Assembly: GCF_001428005.1 (NCBI RefSeq)
Contig: NZ_LMSB01000056.1
Coordinates: forward strand, 127,404 to 191,403
Source of the DNA: Arthrobacter sp. Soil736
Lineage (GTDB): Bacteria > Actinomycetota > Actinomycetes > Actinomycetales > Micrococcaceae
Direction of reading: 5' to 3'
Length of the DNA: 64,000 nucleotides
Positions 1-8,946 of this stretch are shown here, piece by piece. The notes beneath the pieces were generated by a model. That model saw only the letters and a list, made by a program, of their open reading frames with translations. It did no database searches and was not told the DNA's origin. The number at the start of each line of letters is the position of its first letter. The first letter of the stretch is position 1. The position numbers were made by a program, and so were the translations under genes.

Positions 1-941
1 GTGAACACCAAGGCCTTCGCCCCGCCCACGGCCACGTGGTAGCCGCCGATGTACTTGGCCAGCCGGTAGGACGCGACGGCGAGCGCCACGGCCGCGCGGG
101 AATCGCCGGCTTCGGAGGCCTCCACCACCGAGCGCATGTCGTTGTTGCCGGCCAGGCCCTTGAGCCCGGATTCGCGGTTCAGCATGGTGTCCAGGTCCTC
201 CGCGTTCCACCCGACGCGGGCCAGGAACACGAGGATGGACGGGTCGAGATCGCCGGAGCGGGTGCCCATGACCAGGCCCTCCAGCGGCGTGAAGCCCATG
301 GATGTGTCCACGGACTTGCCGCCCCGGATCGCCGTGACCGAGGCGCCGTTCCCCAGGTGGGCGATCACGCCGTCGAACTCCTCTGCCGGGATGTCCAGCA
401 GCGCAGCGGCTTTGTGCGTGACGTATTCGTGCGAAGTGCCGTGGAAGCCGTAGCGGCGGATCCCGTGGTTGGTGTAGAGCTCGTCCGGCACGGCGTAGCG
501 CCAGGCATGCTCGGGCAGGGTGCGGTGGAAGGCGGTGTCGAACACGGCAACCTGCGGCATGTCCGGCCATTTCTTGGCGATGGCCCGGATGCCCAGCACG
601 TTGGCGGGGTTGTGGAGCGGGGCCAGCGGGTTGAGCCGCTCGATGGCGCGGGTGATCTCGTTGTCGATCAGCACGGGCTCGCCGAACCGCTCGCCGCCGT
701 GGACCACGCGGTGCCCCACGGCGTCCATCTCCCGGTCACCCAGCACCTCGTGGATCGCGGCGTCCACCTGCTCGAGCGCCTCGGCGTGGTCCGCCGGGCC
801 CACCACTTCGCCGTCGCCCTGGCCTCCGTTGGACATGCCGATCCTCTCGATCAGCCCCTCCGTAAGGATGCTGCCGGCCGCGACGTCGCGCACCTGGTAC
901 TTGAGCGAGGACGAGCCGGAGTTGATGACGAGCACGAGCAT
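1..941 (-). CDS. ackA: Acetate kinase (partial, C-terminus beyond window)
   Basis: Cytoplasmic kinase that makes acetate and ATP from acetyl phosphate and ADP, the second step of the Pta-AckA pathway. The ATG at 941 gives an N-terminus with the phosphate-binding NSGSSSLKYQ motif, then GHRVVHGG (about residue 75), FHGTSH and AHLGNGASV. About 313 of the usual ~400 residues are present, and the frame is still open at the left edge. The start lies 8 nt after the pta stop, so the two genes form a pta-ackA operon. Identity is firm; only the C-terminal part is missing, by truncation at the window edge. Confidence 0.97.
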   Translation of the reverse strand, partial: MLVLVINSGSSSLKYQVRDVAAGSILTEGLIERIGMSNGGQGDGEVVGPADHAEALEQVDAAIHEVLGDREMDAVGHRVVHGGERFGEPVLIDNEITRAIERLNPLAPLHNPANVLGIRAIAKKWPDMPQVAVFDTAFHRTLPEHAWRYAVPDELYTNHGIRRYGFHGTSHEYVTHKAAALLDIPAEEFDGVIAHLGNGASVTAIRGGKSVDTSMGFTPLEGLVMGTRSGDLDPSILVFLARVGWNAEDLDTMLNRESGLKGLAGNNDMRSVVEASEAGDSRAAVALAVASYRLAKYIGGYHVAVGGAKALVF

Positions 942-949
942 GGGGCCTC

Positions 950-3103
950 CTAAGCCTTGGCTTCTGCGGACGGGACGGTTGCTGCTGCTGCGGGTTCCGG
1001 CTTGGTGGCCTGCGGCGCCGCCGCCTGGGCCGCCGTGGCCTGGGCCTGGACGGCGGTGATGGCCACCGTGTTCACAATGTCCTCCACCGTGCAGCCGCGG
1101 GACAGATCGTTGACCGGCTTGCGGAGCCCCTGCAGGACGGGCCCGACGGCGACTGCCCCGGAGGTCTGCTGCACCGCCTTGTAGGTGTTGTTGCCGGTGT
1201 TCAGGTCCGGAAAGATGAACACGGTGGCCTGGCCGGCGACGGACGAGCCGGGCATCTTGGACGCGGCGATCGCGGCGTCCACGGCGGCGTCGTACTGGAT
1301 GGGGCCCTCCACGGGCAGCTCCGGCCGGCGGTTCTTCACCAGATCGGTGGCCAGCCGCACCTTCTCCACTGCCTCGCCCGAGCCGGAGCCGCCGCTGGAG
1401 TAGGACAGCATGGCCACCCGGGATTCCACGCCGAACTGGGCCGCGGTTTCCGCTGAGGCGAGCGCGATGTCCGCCAGCTGTTCCTCATTCGGGTCCGGGT
1501 TCACGGCGCAGTCGCCGTAGACCAGCACGCGGTCCGGCATGAGCATGAAGAACACCGAAGATACGATCTTCACGCCCTCGCGGGTCTTCACGAACTCCAG
1601 TGCCGGGCGGATGGTGTGGGCCGTGGTGTGCGCGGCTCCGGACACCATGCCGTCCACCACGCCCAGCTGGACCATCATCGTGCCGAAGTAGCTGCCGTCC
1701 AGCATGACTTCCAGCGCCCGGGCCAGGTCCAGTCCCTTGTGTGCCCGCAGCTCCGCGTACTTCTCGGCGAACTCCTGGCGCAGCTCCGAGGTGGCAGGAT
1801 CCACGATGTTGATGCCGGAAAGGTCGATGCCCCGGCTGGCCGCGAGCTCCCTGACGTCGGTTTCGCGGCCCAGCAGCGTGAGGTCACAGACGTCGCGGCG
1901 GTACAGGATCTCGGCGGCCCGGAGGATCCGCACGTCCGTGCCCTCCGGCAGCACGATGTGGCGGCGCTGGGACCGGGCCCGCTCGATGAGGTCGTGCAGG
2001 AACCGCAGCGGCGTCATGCGCTCCGCCCGGGGCAGGTGCAGGCGTTCGAGGACCTCGGCCTCGTCCACGCGCCGCGACCACAGGCCCAGCGCGGATGCCA
2101 CCTTCCGGCGGTGCCCGCTCCAGATCTCGCTGCGGACCTCGGAAACCCGGCGGGCCGTGGTGTAAGTGTCGTCCGTCGTGTCAAACACCGGGAACGGGGC
2201 GGACGCCAGCAGCGGGTAAATGTTGGCATCCGGGGCCAGACCGCCGGTGAGGATCAGCGCCGACGGCACGGGGAACTCCGGCGAGAACGACGACGCCAGG
2301 CACGCCACCATCACGTCAGCCCGGTCGCCCGGGACGATCACCAGGTCGCCGTCGTGGAGCACGTTCAGGAAGTTGCCCACGTTCATGGCCGCCACTTTGA
2401 CGTCCCGGACGTCGCGCTCCATGTCCGCGCGGCCGGCAATCTGGCGGATGCCCAGGGCGGCGCCCACTTCGCCGGTGGTGGGCCGCGCAATGTCCTCGAG
2501 CTCCGGGAAAACATAGACCGGACGGCCGGAGGCTCCGGGCTTCACGGCGGCGGCGATCGCGTCCACATCGTTCGGATCGGCGCGGTTCACCATGATGGCC
2601 AGCAGCGTGCACTTCTCCGCCGCCAGCTCCTTCCGTGCGACGTCGACGGCGGCGGCCGTCTCGGCGACGCTGCGTCCCTTCGCGCCCACCACCGCCACCA
2701 CGGGGGCGGCCAGGTTGTTGGCGAGGCGGGCGTTGAGGTCGAATTCGACGGCGGCCTCATGGCCGGTGAGGTCAGTGCCCTCCACGATGATCACGTCGCA
2801 GTGCCGGCCCATCTCGGCGAAGATCTCCACGCAGCGGGCGTCGATGTCCTCGCGCTTGCCCTCTGCGAGCAGGCCGCGGACCTCCGTGAAGGTCAGCCCG
2901 CCGCGGCAGCGCTGGTCCTCGAGGTCGAAGCGGGATTTCATGAGCGCCACCATGGGGTCCGCCCCGGCGTCGTCCCCGTGGACCACTGGTTTGAAGAAGC
3001 CGATCCGGTCCGCATGCCGGTGGAGCGTGTCCGCGAGGCCCAGCGCTATGAGCGACTTGCCCGAACCCGGCGTGGTCGCACTGACATATATCCCTTTGGC
3101 CAT
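950..3103 (-). CDS. pta: Phosphate acetyltransferase, long form
   Basis: Converts acetyl-CoA and phosphate to acetyl phosphate and CoA, feeding AckA. The protein has 717 residues. Its N-terminus MAKGIYVSATTPGSGKS carries a P-loop of the DRTGG/BioD-like regulatory domain, and the C-terminal ~330 residues are the catalytic PTA_PTB domain (motifs near LPEGTDVRILRAAE and SYSSGGSGSGE). The open frame extends to 4342, but that stretch is antisense to another gene. The ATG at 3103 has AGAGGA about 8 nt upstream and matches the family N-terminus. The tail after residue ~690 is Ala/Gln/Pro-rich and probably disordered. Confidence 0.97.
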   Translation of the reverse strand: MAKGIYVSATTPGSGKSLIALGLADTLHRHADRIGFFKPVVHGDDAGADPMVALMKSRFDLEDQRCRGGLTFTEVRGLLAEGKREDIDARCVEIFAEMGRHCDVIIVEGTDLTGHEAAVEFDLNARLANNLAAPVVAVVGAKGRSVAETAAAVDVARKELAAEKCTLLAIMVNRADPNDVDAIAAAVKPGASGRPVYVFPELEDIARPTTGEVGAALGIRQIAGRADMERDVRDVKVAAMNVGNFLNVLHDGDLVIVPGDRADVMVACLASSFSPEFPVPSALILTGGLAPDANIYPLLASAPFPVFDTTDDTYTTARRVSEVRSEIWSGHRRKVASALGLWSRRVDEAEVLERLHLPRAERMTPLRFLHDLIERARSQRRHIVLPEGTDVRILRAAEILYRRDVCDLTLLGRETDVRELAASRGIDLSGINIVDPATSELRQEFAEKYAELRAHKGLDLARALEVMLDGSYFGTMMVQLGVVDGMVSGAAHTTAHTIRPALEFVKTREGVKIVSSVFFMLMPDRVLVYGDCAVNPDPNEEQLADIALASAETAAQFGVESRVAMLSYSSGGSGSGEAVEKVRLATDLVKNRRPELPVEGPIQYDAAVDAAIAASKMPGSSVAGQATVFIFPDLNTGNNTYKAVQQTSGAVAVGPVLQGLRKPVNDLSRGCTVEDIVNTVAITAVQAQATAAQAAAPQATKPEPAAAATVPSAEAKA

Positions 3104-3379
3104 GATCAGTCCTCTGGTTGGAAGGTCCTGCGCGGAGCGTGCTGCGACGTGCACCCGAGGATGTGTTCCTGAGGATGCGCTCATTGGGAAGTACCCCTTG
3201 GCGTCCCGCTCAAGCACCGGAGCCCGCCGCCCCTCCATACTTTCACTTGTTCGCCGACTTTCGGGAGCAGACAATGGTGTTGATTCCCACGTCAGCGGCT
3301 CAGCGCTCCATCGGGCACGTGGCGGGCCAGCGCCTCGAGACCCATCTCTAACCGGCGATTCCGAACGACGGCACTGCTG

Positions 3380-4363
3380 ATGAACTCTCCTGGGTCCCCC
3401 GCAGCTTCCCCTGCCGCTCCCGCGTTCCGCATCAAACAGCATCCCGTGGCGGCCTTCGTGGTCATCGCCATCACCCTCTCCTGGGCCGCCCAGATTCTGT
3501 CCATCCTGCTGATCGGGAACATCCTGCCGGGGATCCTCGCCGAACTGCTGATCCTGCTGGGAACGGCCGTCCTGGTCACCCGAACGGCCGCCGGGCGGCC
3601 CGCCGTGCGTGAGCTCTTCCGCCGGGCATTCCGCTGGCGCGTGGCGCCGGCCTGGTATGGGGCGGCGCTGCTGGCCCTCCCCGCGCTGACCATGCTCATT
3701 GCCGCGGCCACCGGAACCTTCCATCCGCCCGCCGACGGCTGGGCGCCGCTGCTGGGCACCTATCTGCTGAACACCGTGGTCATCGGCGCCCTCCTCGGCA
3801 ACATCTGGGAGGAACTGGCCTGGACCGGCGTGGTGCAGCACCGTCTCATGGACCGCCACGGACCGGCCGTTGCCGCCTTGCTGACAGCCATCCCGTTCGC
3901 GCTCATCCACGTGCCCTTTGCCTTCGCGGAACGGGGCTTCGCCGGCACGCTCTTGGCCGACGCGGCAGCCTACTGGGCGGTCCTGTTCCTGTTTGCCCCG
4001 TTCTTCCGTGCCCTCATGGGCGTGGCATACCTGGGAACGGGCTACAGCCTGCTGATCGTGGGGCTGCTCCACGCGTCCTTCAACGCCTCCGCGGCGACAA
4101 AGCTGGCCGTGTTCGACGGCGACTGGCAGCAGATTGCCGCCGTGCTCGTCCTGCTCGGCGTGGTCGCGGCGGCACGCCTCTTCCGCGGACACCGCCGCAC
4201 CAGGCAAGCGCACCCGGACCAGCGCGAACGAACACTTCAGCACCCCACCGACCCCGAACAGACACAGCAGGACCAGCGCGAACGAACACTTCAGCACCCC
4301 GCCGAGGCGGCCGGGACGAGCCCCGCGGAGGAGGGCGGCCATGGCTCGCCATCTGCCGGCTGA
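3380..4363 (+). CDS. CPBP (CAAX/Abi) family intramembrane metalloprotease
   Basis: Polytopic membrane protein of 327 residues. The CPBP glutamate-pair motif is visible in WEELAWTGVVQHRLM, followed by ALIHVPFAF and LLHASFN, which supply the expected His/Asn metal ligands. Known family members cleave or bind membrane substrates, including bacteriocin-immunity proteins; the substrate here is unknown. The last ~45 residues are hydrophilic and contain a DQRERTLQHP repeat encoded by a duplicated DNA segment. The 3' end overlaps the next CPBP gene by 23 nt. No strong ribosome site precedes ATG 3380, so the start is tentative. Confidence 0.85.
   Translation: MNSPGSPAASPAAPAFRIKQHPVAAFVVIAITLSWAAQILSILLIGNILPGILAELLILLGTAVLVTRTAAGRPAVRELFRRAFRWRVAPAWYGAALLALPALTMLIAAATGTFHPPADGWAPLLGTYLLNTVVIGALLGNIWEELAWTGVVQHRLMDRHGPAVAALLTAIPFALIHVPFAFAERGFAGTLLADAAAYWAVLFLFAPFFRALMGVAYLGTGYSLLIVGLLHASFNASAATKLAVFDGDWQQIAAVLVLLGVVAAARLFRGHRRTRQAHPDQRERTLQHPTDPEQTQQDQRERTLQHPAEAAGTSPAEEGGHGSPSAG
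4216..4300 (+). repeat. 31-bp direct repeat, 54-bp period, inside a CDS 3' end
   Basis: Two identical 31-bp copies at 4216-4246 and 4270-4300 encode the repeated peptide DQRERTLQHP near the C-terminus of the first CPBP protease. The period is 54 bp, a multiple of three, so the reading frame is kept. Confidence 0.9.
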
Positions 4364-5324
4364 CGGTCACGGCCGCCTGCCGCCGCGCCAGCCCTCTCGG
4401 CAGGCCCGCGGTGCCCGGCGGCGCTGGCCTGTCCCACCTGAGTGGCCGGGCCGGCGCATGTGGCAAAACCGGCGCGCCTGGACAGCCCGGCAGAGGCTCC
4501 TGCTGTTCTTCGGCCTTGCCTTTGCTATTTCGTGGTGGGTGTGGCCGCTGACCCTGCTCAATCCGGACGGCCCTCCGATGGTCCCGTTCGGACCCGCCCT
4601 TTCGGCAGTGGTGGTGGCGTCCTTGGCCGGCGGCAAGAAGGGACTGCTCCGGCTGGTGCGGCAGCTAGAGCGGTGGCGCGTCCCCGTCCGCTGGTATGTC
4701 GCGGCCCTCGCGTTGCCTTGCCTGCTGGTCCTGTCCGCTGCCGCCCTCACGGTTGCCGGCGGCGCCCCAGCCCCGGACCTGGGCCCGAACCCGGGCTGGT
4801 TCATGCTGATCGGCACGTTCGCCTCAACCCTGGTGATCGTGGGCCTCTTCGAGGAGTTGGGCTGGCGCGGCTACGCCCTGCCACTGATGCAGCAGAACCA
4901 CACCGCGCTCGCCGCCGCCCTCCTTCTCGGCGTCGTGTGGGCACTCTGGCACTTGCCGGAGCTCGCGTCGGACCCCACCGGGCAACGGCCTCCGGTTCCG
5001 TTCATGCTGATGGTGATAGCCCAATCCGTGCTTCTGGCCTGGATCTACAACAGCACCAGTTCCACGCAGAGCCCCGGCCGTCCTTCCACGGAGGGGCACT
5101 CCCCCGCGGGCACGGGAAGCGTGCCGCTCTGCATGCTGTTCCATGCGTCCTTCAACACCTCCGGTGCACTACTTTTCCCGGCACTGGCGGGCCCGCACTA
5201 CGTCACGCTCTGGTGGACCCTGGCGCTGCTCCACGTACTGGCCGCGCTCATGGCAATTGCCTACGCGGGACCCGTAAGGCTGGCACGCACCCTTGACACG
5301 AAGGCCTCCGATGGGATTACCTAA
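4341..5324 (+). CDS. CPBP family intramembrane metalloprotease
   Basis: Second CPBP-family membrane protein in tandem, also 327 residues. ATG 4341 is chosen because GGAGGA lies about 8 nt upstream; it falls inside the end of the preceding gene, suggesting translational coupling. Key motifs are FEELGWRGYALPLM (Glu pair and Arg), WHLPEL and LFHASFN. The hydrophobic segments start near residue 55, after a basic, Arg/Pro-rich N-terminal tail of ~45 residues, so a later start cannot be excluded. Substrate unknown. The neighbouring paralogue suggests two proteases that act together or a recent tandem duplication. Confidence 0.87.
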   Translation: MARHLPADGHGRLPPRQPSRQARGARRRWPVPPEWPGRRMWQNRRAWTARQRLLLFFGLAFAISWWVWPLTLLNPDGPPMVPFGPALSAVVVASLAGGKKGLLRLVRQLERWRVPVRWYVAALALPCLLVLSAAALTVAGGAPAPDLGPNPGWFMLIGTFASTLVIVGLFEELGWRGYALPLMQQNHTALAAALLLGVVWALWHLPELASDPTGQRPPVPFMLMVIAQSVLLAWIYNSTSSTQSPGRPSTEGHSPAGTGSVPLCMLFHASFNTSGALLFPALAGPHYVTLWWTLALLHVLAALMAIAYAGPVRLARTLDTKASDGIT

Positions 5325-5340
5325 TGAACATTCGGTAAAT
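5324..5340 (+). promoter_or_regulatory. Candidate PaaR-type operator upstream of paaI-paaK
   Basis: ATGAACATTCGGTAAAT lies 21 nt before the paaI start. It matches in reverse complement the operator in front of the TetR gene (7290-7308): ATGAAC, one variable base, TTCGGT. It overlaps the stop of the preceding gene by one base, so the paaI promoter must be very close. Confidence 0.5.
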
Positions 5341-5360
5341 AAAGCTGGAGGCAATGACGC

Positions 5361-5861
5361 GTGGCTGAAACGACAATTCCCGGTGTACCCCACCAGATCC
5401 TGAAGGACGACTATGCCTCCGAATGGATGGGGATCGAGGTCCTCGCTCTCGGCGACGGCCACGCGACCATCCGCATGACCCTGCGGCAGGAGATGCTCAA
5501 CGGCTTCGGCATGGCGCACGGCGGAATGATCTTCGCCTTCGCGGACTCCGCCTTCGCCCTCGCCTGCAACCCGGCCACCCCGGACTCGGGCTCCGGAAAC
5601 GGGTCCGGCACAAACAGCACCGGCACAAACGGCGCGGACACCATCACCGTTGCATCCGGCGTCGACATCAATTTCCTCAAGCCGGCCTTCCAGGGCCAGG
5701 TGATCACCGCCGTCGCCGACCGCCGTTCCAGCGCCGGCCGCAGCGGCCTGTACGACATCCAGATCTTCGCCGCCGATCCCGGCTCCCAGCTGCCGGGCGA
5801 GCTCATTGCCGAGTTCCGCGGACGCAGTCGCACCATCCCCAAGAGTAGGAACAAATCATGA
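5361..5861 (+). CDS. paaI: Phenylacetate-pathway hotdog thioesterase PaaI
   Basis: Hotdog-fold acyl-CoA thioesterase of 166 residues. PaaI rescues CoA from dead-end hydroxyphenylacetyl-CoA or ring-opened intermediates in phenylacetate breakdown. The family signature is GMAHGGMIFAFADSAFA, with the catalytic-loop HGG. A Gly/Ser/Asn/Thr-rich insert near residues 75-95 is longer than usual. GTG 5361 is used with GGAG about 10 nt upstream; the ATG at 5354 is out of frame. The stop overlaps the paaK start as ATGA, so the two are translated as a unit behind a TetR-type operator. Confidence 0.9.
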   Translation: MAETTIPGVPHQILKDDYASEWMGIEVLALGDGHATIRMTLRQEMLNGFGMAHGGMIFAFADSAFALACNPATPDSGSGNGSGTNSTGTNGADTITVASGVDINFLKPAFQGQVITAVADRRSSAGRSGLYDIQIFAADPGSQLPGELIAEFRGRSRTIPKSRNKS

Positions 5862-7228
5862 CCCTCCACGCCACTGAACCCAACGCCGCTTCCTCGACGG
5901 CCGCGGCAACAACAACCGACGCCGTGCTGGACCCCGAGGAAACCATGTCCCGGGACGAGCTCGAGGCGCTCCAGCTCAGCCGCCTGCAGCACACCTTGGC
6001 CTATGCCTACGACCGCGTGCCGCTGTACAAGCGCAAGTTCGACGACGCCGGCATCCACCCCTCGGACCTGCGCGAACTGTCAGACCTGGGCAGCTTCCCG
6101 TTCACCACCAAGGAAGACCTGCGCCAGGAATACCCGTTCGGCATGTTCGCTGTGCCGCAGAGCGAAGTGGCCCGGATCCACGCCAGCTCGGGCACCACCG
6201 GCAGGCCCACCGTCGTCGGCTACACCAAGCAGGACCTCGCCGACTGGGCCAAGCTCGTGGCGCGCTGCCTCCGCGCCTCCGGCGTCCGCCCCGGCATGAA
6301 GGTCCACAACGCCTACGGCTACGGCCTCTTCACCGGCGGACTGGGTGCCCACGCCGGTGCCGAAGCACTGGGCTGCACCGTGATCCCCATGTCCGGCGGC
6401 CAGACGGAGCGCCAGATCCAGATGATCCAGGACTTCGAGCCGGACGTCATCTTGTCCACCCCCACATACCTGCTCACCATCGCCGACGCCATGGCCCACA
6501 TGGGCATCGACCCCACATCCACGTCGCTGAAGTACGCGGTACTCGGTGCCGAACCGTGGACGCAGGAAATGCGCCACGAGCTTGAAGTCACCATGAACAT
6601 CAAGGCCTGCGACATCTACGGCCTCTCCGAGGTGATGGGCCCGGGCGTTGCCGGCGAATGCGTGGAAACACAGGACGGCAGCCACATCTGGGAAGACCAC
6701 TTCCGCCCCGAAATCATCGATCCCTTCAACCCCGCGCCGGGCAAGGAAAATGTCCTGGCCGACGGCGAGCACGGCGAACTCGTCTTCACCTCGCTCACCA
6801 AGGAAGCCCTGCCGATCATCCGGTACCGCACCAAGGACCTCACACGGCTGCTCCCCGGCACCGCCCGCCCGGCCCACCGCCGGATGGGCCGCATCACCGG
6901 CCGCAGCGACGACATGATCATCCTCCGGGGCGTGAACCTCTTCCCGTCCCAGATCGAGGAAATCGCCCTGCGCATCCCCGAGCTCAGCCCGCACTTCCAG
7001 CTGGTGCTCACGCGGCCCGAAGGCCAGCGCATGGACCAGCTGACCGTGAAGATTGAGCGCCGCGACAACGTCACCGAAGGGCAAAGCACGACGGCGGCCA
7101 GCACCCTGCGCGAGCAGATCAAGATCCATGTGGGTTCGTCGTGCACGGTGGATGTGGTGGAGCCCGGGTCGCTCGAGCGTTCCAGCGGCAAGCTGCGCCG
7201 GATTTACGACCTCCGGCCGAAGGCCTAA
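5858..7228 (+). CDS. paaK: Phenylacetate-CoA ligase
   Basis: AMP-forming ligase activating phenylacetate to phenylacetyl-CoA, the entry step of the aerobic Paa route. The 456 residues contain the AMP-binding loop HASSGTTGRPTVVGYT (about residue 107), the adenylate motif DIYGLSEVMGPGVA and the C-terminal hinge GRSDDMIILRGVNLFPSQIE, as in PaaK enzymes. The first ~30 residues are an Ala/Thr-rich extension not needed for the fold. ATG 5858 overlaps the paaI stop. A TetR regulator follows in the same orientation behind its own operator. Confidence 0.96.
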   Translation: MTLHATEPNAASSTAAATTTDAVLDPEETMSRDELEALQLSRLQHTLAYAYDRVPLYKRKFDDAGIHPSDLRELSDLGSFPFTTKEDLRQEYPFGMFAVPQSEVARIHASSGTTGRPTVVGYTKQDLADWAKLVARCLRASGVRPGMKVHNAYGYGLFTGGLGAHAGAEALGCTVIPMSGGQTERQIQMIQDFEPDVILSTPTYLLTIADAMAHMGIDPTSTSLKYAVLGAEPWTQEMRHELEVTMNIKACDIYGLSEVMGPGVAGECVETQDGSHIWEDHFRPEIIDPFNPAPGKENVLADGEHGELVFTSLTKEALPIIRYRTKDLTRLLPGTARPAHRRMGRITGRSDDMIILRGVNLFPSQIEEIALRIPELSPHFQLVLTRPEGQRMDQLTVKIERRDNVTEGQSTTAASTLREQIKIHVGSSCTVDVVEPGSLERSSGKLRRIYDLRPKA

Positions 7229-7289
7229 CCCGTGCCGCGCGCGGCCGTCCGTGGCCGGTTCCGGCCGGCCGCGGACGTGCCTGCGCACG

Positions 7290-7308
7290 TTGACCGAACG
7301 TTCATGAG
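7290..7308 (+). promoter_or_regulatory. Candidate PaaR operator before its own gene
   Basis: TTGACCGAACGTTCATGAG lies 12 nt before the TetR start codon. It shares ACCG-NN-CG-TT with the paaZ and thiolase-operon sites and, inverted, nearly matches the paaI site. The position suggests autorepression, usual for TetR proteins. Confidence 0.55.
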
Positions 7309-7320
7309 AAAATAGCCGGT

Positions 7321-7935
7321 ATGCCCAGCACAGCAGCCAGTACAGCACCCACGAAACGCGGCCGCCCCGGATACGACCAGCAATCAGTGCTGCTGATCGC
7401 CGTCGACGTCTTCAACCGCCACGGCTACGATGCCACATCGATGGGCATCCTCGCCGAGAACCTGGGCATCTCGAAGTCCGCGATCTACCACCACGTGCCC
7501 TCCAAGGGCGATCTCCTGAAGCTCGCCCTGGACCACGCACTGGGCGGCCTCGAAGCCATTCTGGACCAGCCGGGGGCAACGTCCGGTGCCGCCGACGCGC
7601 GGCTTGAGTTCGTGCTGCGCCAGACCATCGCCGTGCTGGTGGAGCGGCTGCCGTTCGTCACGCTGCTGCTGCGGCTCCGCGGCAACACGGACATCGAACG
7701 CACGGCCATGGAACGCCGGCGGGCCTTCGACCACAAGGTGGCCGGGCTGATTTCCGCGGCCCGGGACGAAGGGTCACTGCGGCAGGACATAGACCCCCGC
7801 ACTGTCACCCGTCTGCTCTTCGGCACCATCAACTCGATTGTCGAGTGGTACAAGCCGGGCGGCTCGCTCTCACCGGAAAAGCTCGCCGACGACGTCATCA
7901 CCATCGCGTTCGACGGCCTCCACGCCAAGGCCTGA
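7321..7935 (+). CDS. paaR: TetR-family regulator, probable phenylacetate repressor PaaR
   Basis: DNA-binding repressor of 204 residues. The N-terminal TetR helix-turn-helix spans about residues 22-67 (GYDATSMGILAENLGISKSA, then IYHHVPSKGDLL), followed by an all-helical ligand domain. It sits directly after paaK, and similar palindromes occur before it and before paaI, paaZ and the thiolase operon. From memory, the PaaR site of Corynebacterium is ACTNACCGNNCGNNCGGTNAGT, which the paaZ site nearly matches. Phenylacetyl-CoA is the expected inducer, by inference from known PaaR proteins. The TetR class is certain; the specific role is inferred. Confidence 0.85.
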   Translation: MPSTAASTAPTKRGRPGYDQQSVLLIAVDVFNRHGYDATSMGILAENLGISKSAIYHHVPSKGDLLKLALDHALGGLEAILDQPGATSGAADARLEFVLRQTIAVLVERLPFVTLLLRLRGNTDIERTAMERRRAFDHKVAGLISAARDEGSLRQDIDPRTVTRLLFGTINSIVEWYKPGGSLSPEKLADDVITIAFDGLHAKA

Positions 7936-7992
7936 CGCCGCGCCACGAATTGGCCGTTGACGCCGGCTCGCTGCCGCGACCACGCTAAATGC

Positions 7993-8835
7993 ATGGCTAC
8001 GAAAGTATCCGAACTGCTGTTCGGCGCATTTCCGGACCTTCGCTACGAACCCACCGACAAAAGGGTCCGCGCTGGCCTCGACGGAAGCCCCGTCGTCGAC
8101 ACCCAAAAGGCCCTCATCGTGTGGGAGCCGAAACGGGTCACCCCGGTGTACGCCGTCCCGGAGGAGGACCTCCTGGCCAGGCTCCAGCCCGCGGGCCACA
8201 ACGGGGACGGCGACGGCCGGGGAACGGAAGAGTTCCCCGTCCAACTCAGTCTGGACGCCCCGCCCGGGCTGGATCCGAGGACAGGCTTCCGGCGGCACAC
8301 CACCCCGGGCGAAGAGCTGGACGTCGTGGCCGCGGCCAGCGTCGCACCGCACGCCGCGTTCCGCCCGGCCGACCCTGATCTGGAAGGCCACGTGATCCTG
8401 GAATTCGGGGCTTTCGACTGGCTGGAGGACCACGAGGAAATCATCGGCCACCCCCGCGATCCGTTCCACCGCGTGGACATCCGCGCCACGCTCCGGCGCG
8501 TGGAGGTCATGCTCGACGGCGTGAAGCTCGCCGACACCGTTGGAGCGCAGCTGCTGTACGAAACGCTGCTCCCGGTCCGGTACTACATCCCGCCCGCGGA
8601 CGTCCGGCTGGACCTGATGGAAGCCAGCCCGCGCCGCACTGTCTGCCCCTACAAGGGCGAGGCGAAGTACTGGAGCTTCCCGGAATCGACCCGGGGAAAG
8701 AACATCGCGTGGGCTTACGATTACCGGTACGTGGACGCCCAGCAGATCCACGGCCTGGTCTGTTTCTTCAACGAGCGCGCCGACATTGTGGTGGACGGCG
8801 AGCCGCAGGAACACCCGGTCACGCCCTGGTCCTAA
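7993..8835 (+). CDS. DUF427 domain protein (two copies of the domain)
   Basis: Cytoplasmic protein of 280 residues with two DUF427 modules: one near residues 20-60 (VRAGLDGSPVVDTQKALIVWE) and one near 165-250 (VEVMLDGVKLADT, LLPVRYYIPPADV, CPYKGEAKYWSF). DUF427 proteins are common in actinobacteria and have no settled function. The start could be 7957, but ATG 7993 gives the family-like MATKVSELL; neither has a strong ribosome site. It follows paaR in the same direction with a 57-nt gap and may be co-transcribed, with no clear functional link. Confidence 0.85.
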   Translation: MATKVSELLFGAFPDLRYEPTDKRVRAGLDGSPVVDTQKALIVWEPKRVTPVYAVPEEDLLARLQPAGHNGDGDGRGTEEFPVQLSLDAPPGLDPRTGFRRHTTPGEELDVVAAASVAPHAAFRPADPDLEGHVILEFGAFDWLEDHEEIIGHPRDPFHRVDIRATLRRVEVMLDGVKLADTVGAQLLYETLLPVRYYIPPADVRLDLMEASPRRTVCPYKGEAKYWSFPESTRGKNIAWAYDYRYVDAQQIHGLVCFFNERADIVVDGEPQEHPVTPWS

Positions 8836-8887
8836 GGCCGAACACCCCAGCACTCAGCGCCCCGGCTGCCAGCAGGCGCGCGAAAAA

Positions 8888-8924
8888 CCCGAACCCTCCC
8901 CCAGGCGTGGGGGAAGGGTTCGGG
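8888..8924 (-). terminator. Rho-independent terminator after the VOC gene
   Basis: A 16-bp stem (CCCGAACCCT.. paired with ..AGGGTTCGGG, one bulged base) and a GGCG-type loop are followed on the minus strand by TTTTT. It lies 22 nt past the VOC gene stop and can also block read-through from the convergent DUF427 gene. Confidence 0.85.
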
Positions 8925-8946
8925 TGAGAGGTGCCGGACGTCCGGA

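Noticed and set aside
36..953. Long plus-strand open frame opposite ackA
   Set aside because: Shadow of ackA in high-GC DNA; His/Val/Gly-rich sequence without any family motif.
3292..3759. Minus-strand frame opposite the first CPBP gene
   Set aside because: Antisense to a gene with clear motifs; composition is typical of GC shadows.
950..4342. 1130-residue fusion form of Pta
   Set aside because: The extension beyond 3103 is antisense to the CPBP gene; the internal ATG has a ribosome site and the family N-terminus.
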